In this document: in pieces, positions 1-6,491 of the stretch
How positions within the stretch are numbered: the stretch's first letter is position 1
Layout of the letters: every line of letters starts with the position of its first letter
Notes under the pieces: model-generated
The model's input: the letters and a program-made list of their open reading frames with translations, nothing else
Databases searched by the model: none
Told to the model about the DNA's origin: nothing
Program-made: the position numbers and the translations under genes
Assembly: GCA_937934635.1 (NCBI GenBank)
Contig: CALGZD010000410.1
Span: 1 to 10,280, forward strand
Direction of reading: 5' to 3'
From: an uncultured Deinococcales bacterium
GTDB taxonomy: Bacteria; Deinococcota; Deinococci; Deinococcales; Trueperaceae
Length of the DNA: 10,280 nucleotides

Positions 1-166
1 CTTGCGGTTGTAATAAGAACTGTTTGCCATCTTCAGAAGTAGCGTAGCTAAAATGGTTAGCAATAGACTCATGAAAGTTGTAGCGTGCTGCCCAACGAAA
101 GGCAGCAGCTAAATCAATACGTGCTTGTTGTTCTTTGGAAGTATCTTTATCGGTTAAAGTTGTCAT
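1..166 (-). CDS. Class II aldolase/adducin family protein, N-terminal part (cut by window edge)
   Basis: This is the first 55 codons of a gene that continues beyond the left edge. It starts at an ATG at 166, with an AGGA ribosome-binding core about 11 bases upstream. The visible protein includes RIDLAAAFRWAARYNFHES and then IANHF, which matches the N-terminal helix and Asn-His loop of class II aldolase/adducin proteins. In that family the Asn loop binds the substrate phosphate or carboxylate, and a His triad further along (outside this window) binds a divalent metal. Members cleave C-C bonds by retro-aldol reaction or decarboxylation in the cytoplasm. It starts 33 bp after the dioxygenase gene with no terminator between, so it is probably the last or a late gene of the IclR-headed operon, where it could cut the oxidised product. 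The exact reaction is unknown. The family call is fairly sure; the substrate is not. Confidence 0.8.
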   Translation of the reverse strand, partial: MTTLTDKDTSKEQQARIDLAAAFRWAARYNFHESIANHFSYATSEDGKQFLLQPQ

Positions 167-199
167 AGTTAGATTGTTCCTGCTCACTTAATATACAGG

Positions 200-1195
200 T
201 TATGCACATAGTGAGTGTCGATTGAATTTTTTCCAACGCTCATTAAAAGCAATATCTCCCTTTGCTGCAAGCTGGTCTCGCGTAGAGAACCATTCTTCAG
301 CCCAGACTTGTGCATCTCGCAGTACCTCTTCAGGATGTGCTTTGCTTCGTGCCACAAATCCTGGAAATATCTCACGACCAGAATTTTGTCCGATAACATT
401 GTAACGTAAATCAAAACTCCAGCGGATTTGTTCAGATCTATTTTCTAGGGAAGCATGTTCAGTTAATTGATGTAGTAAAACCACACCACCTTTTTTTACT
501 GGCATAGGGGTGACTGTGCTTTGGTCAATCAGTTCATCTGGAATAAATATTTCTGCTGAGCTGAAGGTATTACCTGGGCAGTGCATACTTACATCTTGCT
601 TGTGACTGCCAGGCACGCAAACCATGCAACCATTTTCTTCGGTTGCATCTGTGATGGCAACCCATACAGTCAGTATATTGATGTCTACAGCTTCATCAGA
701 AAGAACTGCTTCGTCTTGATGCCAGCCTGTTTTTGCAACATTAGAATCAAGCGCTTTGTTCACAAGGACATTTTGTGGTGGTTTGATTCTAGTGTGCTGT
801 ACTGGATTACTATAGAGTTCTGGACCGACAATTGATTCTGCTATATCTAATATATTTGGATTAGAGAGCAAGTGTTCAAATACGGCTGGACCTGCATTTA
901 GACTAGCGTCTGCTTCCATTTTATGTAGCAAAGGTAAGGAGATATCTAAGTGTTGATAGATCGCATACATATCATCAAGCTCTTGCAGGATTTTTGTGTA
1001 GCGTTCTTCAAATCCTAAATTACTATAGCTTTGTGTAAGTTGTCCTGTTTCGATTAGCTTGGGTACTTCACGGTCAAGAATCGATTCATATTCTGCTCTA
1101 ATGTTTTGAATATCATTGTCACTTAGAACATTTTCTACAATAAGATAACCATTAGTGTTGAAAAATGCGAGTTGTTCTTCCGTAAGTTTTGGCAT
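200..1195 (-). CDS. Phytanoyl-CoA dioxygenase (PhyH) family Fe(II)/2-oxoglutarate oxygenase
   Basis: The protein has 331 residues from the ATG at 1195. That start is chosen because GGAGG lies 5 bases upstream; a TTG at 1207 would extend the frame by four codons but contains this ribosome-binding site. The Fe(II) facial triad is visible as H159-x-D161 in GWHQDEA and H247 in TEHASLEN, with R258 in RWSFDLRY placed to bind the 2-oxoglutarate carboxylate. The core around residues 155-270 also has the family's PGSHK turn. Such enzymes couple 2-oxoglutarate decarboxylation to hydroxylation of a C-H bond in the cytoplasm. PhnY and TmpA, which hydroxylate alkylphosphonates next to phosphorus, belong to this superfamily. 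This protein is somewhat longer than those (from memory about 280 residues). It shares an operon with a PhnZ/TmpB-like HD oxygenase, which supports a similar two-step role. Ectoine-type or other hydroxylation is an alternative. The family is secure and the substrate is inferred. Confidence 0.9.
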   Translation of the reverse strand: MPKLTEEQLAFFNTNGYLIVENVLSDNDIQNIRAEYESILDREVPKLIETGQLTQSYSNLGFEERYTKILQELDDMYAIYQHLDISLPLLHKMEADASLNAGPAVFEHLLSNPNILDIAESIVGPELYSNPVQHTRIKPPQNVLVNKALDSNVAKTGWHQDEAVLSDEAVDINILTVWVAITDATEENGCMVCVPGSHKQDVSMHCPGNTFSSAEIFIPDELIDQSTVTPMPVKKGGVVLLHQLTEHASLENRSEQIRWSFDLRYNVIGQNSGREIFPGFVARSKAHPEEVLRDAQVWAEEWFSTRDQLAAKGDIAFNERWKKFNRHSLCA

Positions 1196-1236
1196 AATGC
1201 CCTCCAATCAAATGAAGTGTTAAAGCATAAATTAAC

Positions 1237-2181
1237 TTAGATTCTAGGACGAAATATACGACGACGAATAAACTTGGGATTGTTAAAAGCTAGTAAAAGG
1301 CTCAGGATTATGAATGCACCTCCAATGGTCTGAGTAGTACTGAGATGCTCAGATAAAAGTAGGACGGACCAAACTATTGTTAAGAAAAGTTCTAGTGGAA
1401 ATAGTAAAGAAAACTGCCCACTGCCAATATGCTTAACAGCTTCAAAGAGTAGGAGTTGAGCAACGTAGGTGCCGATTGATGCTTGGTACAAAATTAGCCA
1501 CCAAGCTGTTGGGGTAAAGGTATGAAGTGCTACACCATCGCTAAGGTTTAAAAGACCAAAAAATAGTGCTGTAAAGCCAGTTATGTAGAGCATGATTGTT
1601 CTACCTTTGTATTGACTTAAAGAGCGTTGCATAATTACTAAGTAGCAGGCGTAGATACAACAAGCTGCAAGTGCAAATAAAACACCATTTATGTGTACAG
1701 AACCACCAGGTCCAATAATTAGGTATACACCGAACAAGCCAAATACAATTCGAATAGCTTTACGGATTGTAAACGTCTCACCCATAAAGGTCAGAATGAT
1801 CAAGGTCACAATAGGGAAGACTGAAAAAATCATACTAGCAATTGAGGCAGAACTATAATTCAGTGCAGTTGTATAGCCATACATACCTAAAACAAAACTA
1901 AGTCCGCATAGCGCACACCAAAAGATAGCTTTGTTAGGTAGTCGTTCAGGAATGAGACCACGGACAAAGGACATTACTAGAAAAATCACACTAGCGATTA
2001 ACAATCTGATGAAGAGTAAGTCTGCTGCTCCCACACCTTCATTTAGCGTGAGCTTGAGGACAATAGGTTGAAAACTATAAACAAAGGTTGTGACTATAGC
2101 AAAAATCCAACCTGTTCTGACTAAGTTTGAGGCTTTAGGAAAGGTGTTATTTATTGGGGGGTTGGTTATTGGAGTTTGCAT
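1237..2181 (-). CDS. EamA/DMT superfamily membrane transporter
   Basis: A 314-residue integral membrane protein with about ten hydrophobic helices in two homologous halves (roughly residues 24-155 and 165-298), the normal size and layout of drug/metabolite transporter (EamA) proteins. A helix-breaking PERLP segment at 78-82 lies in a loop. The C-terminal tail RRRIFRPRI is strongly basic, as expected for a cytoplasmic end. The ATG at 2181 is preceded by a weak AAGAAG site. It lies 61 bp after the HD gene and 41 bp before the dioxygenase gene, with no terminator on either side, so it is likely co-transcribed with them. No ABC or TRAP importer is visible here, so this carrier may move the pathway substrate or a product across the inner membrane. 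DMT members can be importers or exporters, and the direction cannot be told. Confidence 0.9.
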   Translation of the reverse strand: MQTPITNPPINNTFPKASNLVRTGWIFAIVTTFVYSFQPIVLKLTLNEGVGAADLLFIRLLIASVIFLVMSFVRGLIPERLPNKAIFWCALCGLSFVLGMYGYTTALNYSSASIASMIFSVFPIVTLIILTFMGETFTIRKAIRIVFGLFGVYLIIGPGGSVHINGVLFALAACCIYACYLVIMQRSLSQYKGRTIMLYITGFTALFFGLLNLSDGVALHTFTPTAWWLILYQASIGTYVAQLLLFEAVKHIGSGQFSLLFPLELFLTIVWSVLLLSEHLSTTQTIGGAFIILSLLLAFNNPKFIRRRIFRPRI

Positions 2182-2242
2182 AGTACTTCTTAGCTTTAGT
2201 CAGCGATGGTGAAAGAGAAAATGTGAAAGTGTTTTAGGTTTA

Positions 2243-2800
2243 TTACTCTTCAAATTGAGGTTCACGGCTAAAGATTCGTTCAACCATAGGTACAAAAAAC
2301 TCAATCGGTTTTGATTCAAAATCTGGGTCAAAACAATTTTGGTCGTAGTAGTGACAGAAATCAATACAATCTTGATACCAAGGGTGATCTTTGTATTCAT
2401 CTCGAGCATTACGGTCTTCACCTTTGTGATGGGCATAGTAGTAGCGTTGGAACAAACCGTGGTATTTGACAATCCAACAAGTCTTTTCGCTCATAAAGGG
2501 TCTAAATATTGCAGCAACCATTTCACCGTGCGTGTATGGTGCAAGAACATCACCAATGTCGTGTAGTAGAGCAGCAACAATCATCTCTTCGTCTTCGCCT
2601 CGGTTGTAAGCGTGCGTGGCAGATTGTAAAGAATGTTCATAGCGAGAGACTTTATAGCCACTCAAAGTTTCTTTTAATCCATCAAGCGCTTGAAGAAGTC
2701 TGTCTGCTAAAGTCTCGTTATATTTTTCTTCTAGTTTGTCGAGTAGTTCGTAATCTTCTTTGGTGCCGTCTGCCATGTGCGAAAAGGAAACTGTATTCAT
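2243..2800 (-). CDS. HD-domain protein, PhnZ/TmpB-like diiron oxygenase candidate
   Basis: The protein has 185 residues, starting at the ATG at 2800 behind a strong AGGAGG. The HD core EHSLQSA (H56) and AALLHDIGD (H80, D81) is followed by H91, H114 in VKYHGLF and D153 in YYDQN. This six-ligand set is what mixed-valent diiron HD oxygenases (PhnZ, TmpB, myo-inositol oxygenase) use, whereas ordinary HD phosphohydrolases often bind fewer metals. PhnZ and TmpB oxidatively split the C-P bond of 1-hydroxy-phosphonates. The spacing of the EHSLQ and LLHD motifs is close to PhnZ as I recall it. The Tyr/Glu lid pair that PhnZ has before its first His is not conserved here: Tyr49 sits where the Glu would be. 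The substrate therefore probably differs. Databases may call it a predicted HD phosphohydrolase. Its location between a regulator and a 2-oxoglutarate oxygenase gene favours an oxygenase. The fold is sure; the reaction is inferred. Confidence 0.85.
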   Translation of the reverse strand: MNTVSFSHMADGTKEDYELLDKLEEKYNETLADRLLQALDGLKETLSGYKVSRYEHSLQSATHAYNRGEDEEMIVAALLHDIGDVLAPYTHGEMVAAIFRPFMSEKTCWIVKYHGLFQRYYYAHHKGEDRNARDEYKDHPWYQDCIDFCHYYDQNCFDPDFESKPIEFFVPMVERIFSREPQFEE

Positions 2801-2802
2801 GC

Positions 2803-3612
2803 TTAACCTCCTGTAGGTATGCTTAAATTATCTGAAATGTTTTTGGACGTATCTAGAAGCTGTTGTATTAGATTCTTTTTGAGCTTTTTATTTGTTAAGT
2901 CGAGTCTGTAGCTAGGTCCGCCCATAGCTATAGCAGCAGAAACTTTGCCTAGACTGTCGAATATTGGAGCAGAAAGTGCAACCATTTCAGGTTCGAACTC
3001 GTCTTCCGTGATGGCATAGCCTTGAGACTTAATCACTAGTAATTGTTCTCGCAGCCTTTGTGGGTTTACAACAGACTTGTCTGTGTATTTGGCTAAAGGT
3101 TGTTTGAGGTAGCGCTCTATTTTTTGATCGTTTGCAAATGCTAGGAGGACTTTACCGCCTGAGACAATATGCATCGGACAGCGCAGACCTGTCCAATCTT
3201 GGAGTTGGATATGGTAGTTGCTGCTTACTTGATCTAGATAGAGTGCTTCGTGACCGTCTGCAACGCAAAGGTTGATGGTTTCGCCAGTTGTTGCATTGAG
3301 CTGTTGTAGGTGTGGATGGGCTATTGCAGCGAGTTGATTGCTGTAGGGCATCATAGCGGTGAGTTGGGTGATTGCTTCGCCTATGCAGTAATGTTTGTTG
3401 TGCTCGAGCCGTTCAACTGCCCCTTCTGATTCAAGTGTTGTGAGGAGTCGTAGTGTTGTAGTGCGTGCAAGCGCAACTTCCTTTGTAATAGCTGTTAGAG
3501 AAATGCCTTTTGGGTGTTTAGCAATACAACGCAACACTTTAAAAGCACGTTCAACAGATTGAATTGTGCTAGCGTTTTTTTCTGTATCTGCATGAAAACT
3601 TGTTAGGTTCAT
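2803..3612 (-). CDS. IclR-family transcriptional regulator
   Basis: The protein has 269 residues, the usual IclR size. The N-terminal winged helix-turn-helix covers about residues 15-80: SVERAFKVL, then GISLTAITKEV and the recognition helix ARTTTLRLLTTLE, then a wing ending KHYCIGE. The C-terminal IclR effector-binding domain (about 90-262) shows the family pattern with RCPMHIVSGGKVLLAF, GYAITEDEFEPEMVALSAPIFD and AAIAMGGPSYR. Such proteins bind small carboxylates or aromatic compounds and usually control the catabolic genes beside them. The ATG at 3612 has only a weak site (GAG). Its last codons carry the AGGAGG of the HD gene, which starts 2 bases after the TAA, so the two are translationally coupled. 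As the first gene of the operon, downstream of palindromes and tandem repeats, it probably regulates itself and the pathway genes. The effector is unknown. Confidence 0.94.
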   Translation of the reverse strand: MNLTSFHADTEKNASTIQSVERAFKVLRCIAKHPKGISLTAITKEVALARTTTLRLLTTLESEGAVERLEHNKHYCIGEAITQLTAMMPYSNQLAAIAHPHLQQLNATTGETINLCVADGHEALYLDQVSSNYHIQLQDWTGLRCPMHIVSGGKVLLAFANDQKIERYLKQPLAKYTDKSVVNPQRLREQLLVIKSQGYAITEDEFEPEMVALSAPIFDSLGKVSAAIAMGGPSYRLDLTNKKLKKNLIQQLLDTSKNISDNLSIPTGG

Positions 3613-3668
3613 TTAGCTCAACTTAACATGTGTCAATCGTCATGATGTTTGATGACTTTCATGTTTTT

Positions 3669-3724
3669 AACTGCGATATCTTAACTTCGATATCTTAACT
3701 CTGATATCTTAACTTTGATATTTT
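3669..3724. repeat. Four tandem 14-bp repeats containing GATATC in the IclR leader
   Basis: Four head-to-tail copies of a 14-bp unit, roughly AACTNNGATATCTT, run at 3669-3682, 3683-3696, 3697-3710 and 3711-3724. The fourth has GATATT, and a partial fifth (AACTT) follows. Only the two bases after AACT and the end of copy four vary. The unit has a palindromic GATATC centre, so each copy could bind a dimer. The 14-bp period is not a whole number of helical turns. The block lies 57-112 bp upstream of the IclR start and inside the predicted transcript, so it could be a roadblock operator, an iteron-like binding array or a slippage-prone repeat. Confidence 0.85.
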
Positions 3725-3727
3725 AAC

Positions 3728-3750
3728 TTCCATAATGTGGAAGCATTCCA
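3728..3750. promoter_or_regulatory. Two overlapping palindromes, candidate IclR operator
   Basis: TTCCA-TAATG-TGGAA (3728-3742) and TGGAA-GCA-TTCCA (3738-3750) are perfect inverted repeats that share the central TGGAA. The second resembles the E. coli IclR operator consensus, TGGAAAT-N-ATTTCCA, with a shorter spacer. The pair begins just downstream of the predicted transcription start of the IclR operon (near 3761), a position suited to repression. The link to this IclR protein is inference. Confidence 0.5.
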
Positions 3751-3767
3751 TTCTTGGTAGTTGGAAG

Positions 3768-3797
3768 ATTTTAGATGTTGTGACAGGTGTTTGTCAA
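3768..3797 (-). promoter_or_regulatory. Predicted sigma70 promoter of the IclR operon
   Basis: On the minus strand a perfect -35 TTGACA (3792-3797) is followed after 18 bp by TAAAAT (3768-3773), a 5/6 match to the -10 consensus. The start would fall near 3761, giving a leader of about 150 nt that contains the palindromes and the 14-bp repeats before the IclR start codon. Confidence 0.6.
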
Positions 3798-3826
3798 TAG
3801 TTTGGCATGAGAAAGAGTGAGAACAT

Positions 3827-3863
3827 AAAAAAAACCGCTAAGTATCTTGACTTAGCGGTTTTT
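3827..3863 (-). terminator. Rho-independent terminator of the spherulin-4 lipoprotein gene
   Basis: The inverted repeat CCGCTAAG (3835-3842) / CTTAGCGG (3851-3858) is extended by five A-T pairs around an 8-base loop. Read on the minus strand the stem is followed by eight T residues. It lies 70 bp past the lipoprotein stop codon and insulates the IclR operon promoter. The T-run on the other side also allows plus-strand termination, but no plus-strand gene ends here. Confidence 0.85.
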
Positions 3864-3932
3864 GGTCGTTTTGCTGAACTAGTTAGTTCGTTACTGCCTA
3901 GTTACGTGTTGTCTAGTTCTTGTTATCTAATT

Positions 3933-6194
3933 CTAGTTAAATGGAGCATTCTTTTGTGCCACGTAATCCACAAATTCTGTCCAGTAACTACCCATTGTTG
4001 TCCACGGATTAGGAACGGTATCGTCAGTAACGAAGACATAGTCAATCTTTCTAGAGTAGGCAAGATCTACATTCTTTTTCATCTCATCGATACCATTGCT
4101 GGTATGAATCATGATGGATGTAGTGGCATCTGTTTCAGCACCTTGATAGCCAAATACTGAAAAATCTTTCCAATCTTTGCCATAAAATTCATAAATGAGG
4201 GCAATGTTGCAAAACTCGTTTGTGATCGGAATCTGGATGTTTGTACCTGCATTGACTACGAATTTCCCATCGCCATACGCTTTTTTCGCATAATCACAGA
4301 TATCTTCATAGTATTCAGCTTCTGCTTGGTTTGAAACTTTAATTTCATCGAAAAATACACCATCAATACCAAGACAGTCTTTGAACCTGTCAATTCTTTC
4401 TTTGACGACACTTGGTGGTGTTGCAGTGTAACCAGTCGGAATATAGCCAATAGTGTCAACCTTGTTACGTTGTAGGTTGCCAAGCATGGCTGTAAATTCA
4501 ACTTCTTGACAGCCTTCAATATCGCCGATTACAGGGTTAACCACAACGGTTGTTGGTACTGTTTGTGCTGTTGCAATGACTTGATTCCAAGGTGTTAAGT
4601 CCTGAGCTGGGTCAATATAGATGGGTACTAAAAGCTCCATTGCTTTAACAGGTGCGAAAATTTCTTCTGCTATAGGTGCTGGCGGTGTTTCTGTGCTTAG
4701 ATAGCAATAGTTATAGTTTGCTGCAGTTTCTGTGTAGAAACCAACAGTGACGTATGTTGCATTTTCTGGTGCTTCTGAGCTAACACGCCATTGACGATTT
4801 TGTGTATTAATTGGCTGAACTTTTGTTTCCAGACTTTGATAGTTTATATCAAGCATATTTAAGGTAATGACACTGTACAGTGGTAAATCCATACTACCTC
4901 TACAGCTTAGTGAATAGGTTTTTCCAACCTCAGCATTGATTTGTTGGAAAAAACATACCCCTGGTTTAATATCAAGATTTCCACCACTGATGATTGCGCT
5001 GTTAGCAGCACAATTTGTCCAGCCTGTTTGATTAGCAAAGGTTGGATTAACTAAAAGATTGTTATTAGCTAAGGCAGCTTCGTTATCGCTTGGGTGAGTG
5101 TTTGGATAGGGGAAGAGACTACCATCTGGTGGAGATACTGGATCTGCCACGGTATTTATAGTTAAAAAACAACCTTTGTGTGTTGTGGTACCTTCACCAT
5201 AGAAGGTTATGGCAACATGTTTGGCTGCATCTGGTGCTTTTTGCGCTATCTCAATTGGCGCTATGGTATTTGAGTTAATTGTTTTAGATTTGCTTGTAAG
5301 AGGTGCCCAAGTACTACTTAACATTGAAAGTGTTATGGAAGAGTAGATATTAGTATCGGCTCTGCTATCACAGCGTAATCTGTAGTCGGCACCAGGTGTT
5401 GCTTCAACTGTTTGAAAAATACAAGCAGTGCCATTCATATTGAGTTGTCCTGCTGCAATAGAGTAGGCTGCTGCATTACCACAGTTATACCAATTGTTTT
5501 GCCCATCAAAACTACCATTCTGGATGAGGGTTTCTGGGTCAGGGTCAGGTGCAGCAGTTGTTGAAGTGCTAAATGAACAGTCATCTATCAGTACTGAACT
5601 ATCTGTGTAGAACCAGACTGATACATACGCGCTTTCTTCAGGTGCGGTAAAGCTCGAGCTATACTCTAGCCACTCTGTAGTTGTTATTTGGTTTTCTGGT
5701 CCTTGTGTAATTGCTGCAAAGTTACTATCCATAAAACCAAAGCCCATGCCTGACCAACCTGTTGTTTCAAGGAGCTTTGCTTGGCAGCTTAAAGTATAGA
5801 CATTACCTGGGCGGACAATAACATCTTGGTACATACAACCAGTTTCAACTGATAAAGAAAAGCCGTCCTCAGAGATAGCGTCAGTGCTCGAGCTTATAAC
5901 TGAGTTACTGTTGCAAGCGACCCATGCATTAGCACCATTTTCAAAGCTTGGATTAGCTAATAAATTTAGACCTAAGGCAGCTTTGATAATAGGATTATCT
6001 GGTCGAAATCTTTGTGTATCAGCCAAGACATCTGGTGAGATATCACGGATTGATATTGCAACGTTATCATTGATTTGAATTTTGTTTGAGGTTTGTTCTG
6101 ATGGCGTAGACGTTTGTTGACATGCAGTGATGAAAACTAAGAGTAAAAGACCATAAAGGAGTATCTTGCTAGCTCCTTTGAGATGAATATGCAT
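3933..6194 (-). CDS. Lipoprotein with three carbohydrate-binding-like modules and a C-terminal spherulin-4 / GH135-like domain
   Basis: The protein has 753 residues from the ATG at 6194, which has GGGAG 9 bases upstream; an ATG at 6227 is in frame but has no ribosome-binding site. Residues 1-25 form a lipoprotein signal (hydrophobic GLLLLVFITAC, lipid-modified Cys25). Three related modules follow at about 77-210, 222-346 and 374-500. Each begins N(P/G)(S/T)F, is Cys-rich and looks like a beta-jelly-roll carbohydrate-binding module. Residues 519-750 resemble spherulin-4/GH135: LLVPIYIDP, VVVNP, GYIPTGY, then DGVFFDEI with the likely catalytic pair D616/E617, and E669 in LIYEFYG. GH135 enzymes such as fungal Sph3 cleave galactosamine-containing polysaccharides; GH114-like activity is the alternative. 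It probably sits on the outer membrane and acts on an exopolysaccharide. It has its own promoter and terminator, so it is a single-gene unit. The domain assignment is from memory of motifs. Confidence 0.85.
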   Translation of the reverse strand: MHIHLKGASKILLYGLLLLVFITACQQTSTPSEQTSNKIQINDNVAISIRDISPDVLADTQRFRPDNPIIKAALGLNLLANPSFENGANAWVACNSNSVISSSTDAISEDGFSLSVETGCMYQDVIVRPGNVYTLSCQAKLLETTGWSGMGFGFMDSNFAAITQGPENQITTTEWLEYSSSFTAPEESAYVSVWFYTDSSVLIDDCSFSTSTTAAPDPDPETLIQNGSFDGQNNWYNCGNAAAYSIAAGQLNMNGTACIFQTVEATPGADYRLRCDSRADTNIYSSITLSMLSSTWAPLTSKSKTINSNTIAPIEIAQKAPDAAKHVAITFYGEGTTTHKGCFLTINTVADPVSPPDGSLFPYPNTHPSDNEAALANNNLLVNPTFANQTGWTNCAANSAIISGGNLDIKPGVCFFQQINAEVGKTYSLSCRGSMDLPLYSVITLNMLDINYQSLETKVQPINTQNRQWRVSSEAPENATYVTVGFYTETAANYNYCYLSTETPPAPIAEEIFAPVKAMELLVPIYIDPAQDLTPWNQVIATAQTVPTTVVVNPVIGDIEGCQEVEFTAMLGNLQRNKVDTIGYIPTGYTATPPSVVKERIDRFKDCLGIDGVFFDEIKVSNQAEAEYYEDICDYAKKAYGDGKFVVNAGTNIQIPITNEFCNIALIYEFYGKDWKDFSVFGYQGAETDATTSIMIHTSNGIDEMKKNVDLAYSRKIDYVFVTDDTVPNPWTTMGSYWTEFVDYVAQKNAPFN

Positions 6195-6222
6195 AATGTG
6201 TGACTCCCTAAATGCAGTCCGA

Positions 6223-6250
6223 GTCATTCATACAAATTTTTACGAATGAC
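6223..6250. repeat. Inverted repeat in the lipoprotein leader
   Basis: Perfect 7-bp arms GTCATTC (6223-6229) and GAATGAC (6244-6250) are separated by 14 bp. They lie between the predicted start of transcription (about 6257) and the ribosome-binding site of the lipoprotein gene, so they could form a regulator site or a leader hairpin. Confidence 0.5.
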
Positions 6251-6263
6251 ATTGCTGCACTAA

Positions 6264-6291
6264 AATATAGTTATCACTGTGCACTATGCAA
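6264..6291 (-). promoter_or_regulatory. Predicted promoter of the lipoprotein gene
   Basis: On the minus strand TTGCAT (6286-6291) and TATATT (6264-6269) are separated by 16 bp. Both hexamers match the sigma70 consensus at four or five positions. TGCACTA occurs twice (6256-6262 and 6280-6286), flanking the -10. The leader to the ATG would be about 60 nt. Confidence 0.4.
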
Positions 6292-6458
6292 CAGGTTTCG
6301 TGTTTAGAGCGTTATTTGCAAGTTATTTAGGTCATACTCATATATTGAAGTGCGTAATAGCTATTTCAGCCATATAGCTATTTTTGTATTCAAAGTGTAA
6401 AAACGCTTAAAGCCTAATTTGTGTTTCTCATGAGTAATTTTTGAAAATATCCACTTTA

Positions 6459-6491
6459 GACCTAAAAAAATCACATTCTATTTTTTAGGTC
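6459..6491. repeat. 11-bp inverted repeat across the sulfatase stop codon
   Basis: The arms GACCTAAAAAA (6459-6469) and TTTTTTAGGTC (6481-6491) are perfect complements around an 11-base loop that contains the TGA stop of the sulfatase-like gene. In the minus-strand RNA the T-run lies in the 3' arm rather than after it, so it is not a classic terminator. It may protect the 3' end or be a weak terminator. No better terminator is seen downstream. Confidence 0.45.

Larger units (their letters stand above)
3613..3932. other. 320-bp intergenic control region between lipoprotein and IclR genes
   Basis: No gene is supported here. The region holds, from the IclR side, about 55 bp of plain leader, the 14-bp tandem repeats, overlapping palindromes, a sigma70-like promoter and a bidirectional-looking terminator stem. 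Between the terminator and the lipoprotein stop codon (3864-3932) the hexamer CTAGTT recurs four times at irregular spacing. I see no function for it. Confidence 0.7.

Noticed and set aside
2200..2472. Minus-strand 90-codon frame overlapping the HD gene
   Set aside because: It is a shifted-frame shadow of the HD gene, which has a strong start site and full catalytic motifs.
2243..2800. Giving the HD gene the symbol phnZ or tmpB
   Set aside because: The metal ligands agree, but the lid residues differ and the substrate is unknown.
3669..3724. The 14-bp repeats as a CRISPR array
   Set aside because: The units are contiguous, with no unique spacers of normal length, and no cas gene is present.
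3807..4160. Plus-strand open frame of 117 codons starting in the IclR/lipoprotein intergenic region
   Set aside because: It runs through the terminator stem and then antisense to the lipoprotein's catalytic domain, with no ribosome-binding site and no protein-like motifs.
6356..6382. Hairpin AATAGCTAT / ATAGCTATT as a terminator of the sulfatase operon
   Set aside because: On the minus strand no T-run follows the stem, the stem is AT-only at its ends, and no plus-strand gene ends here.
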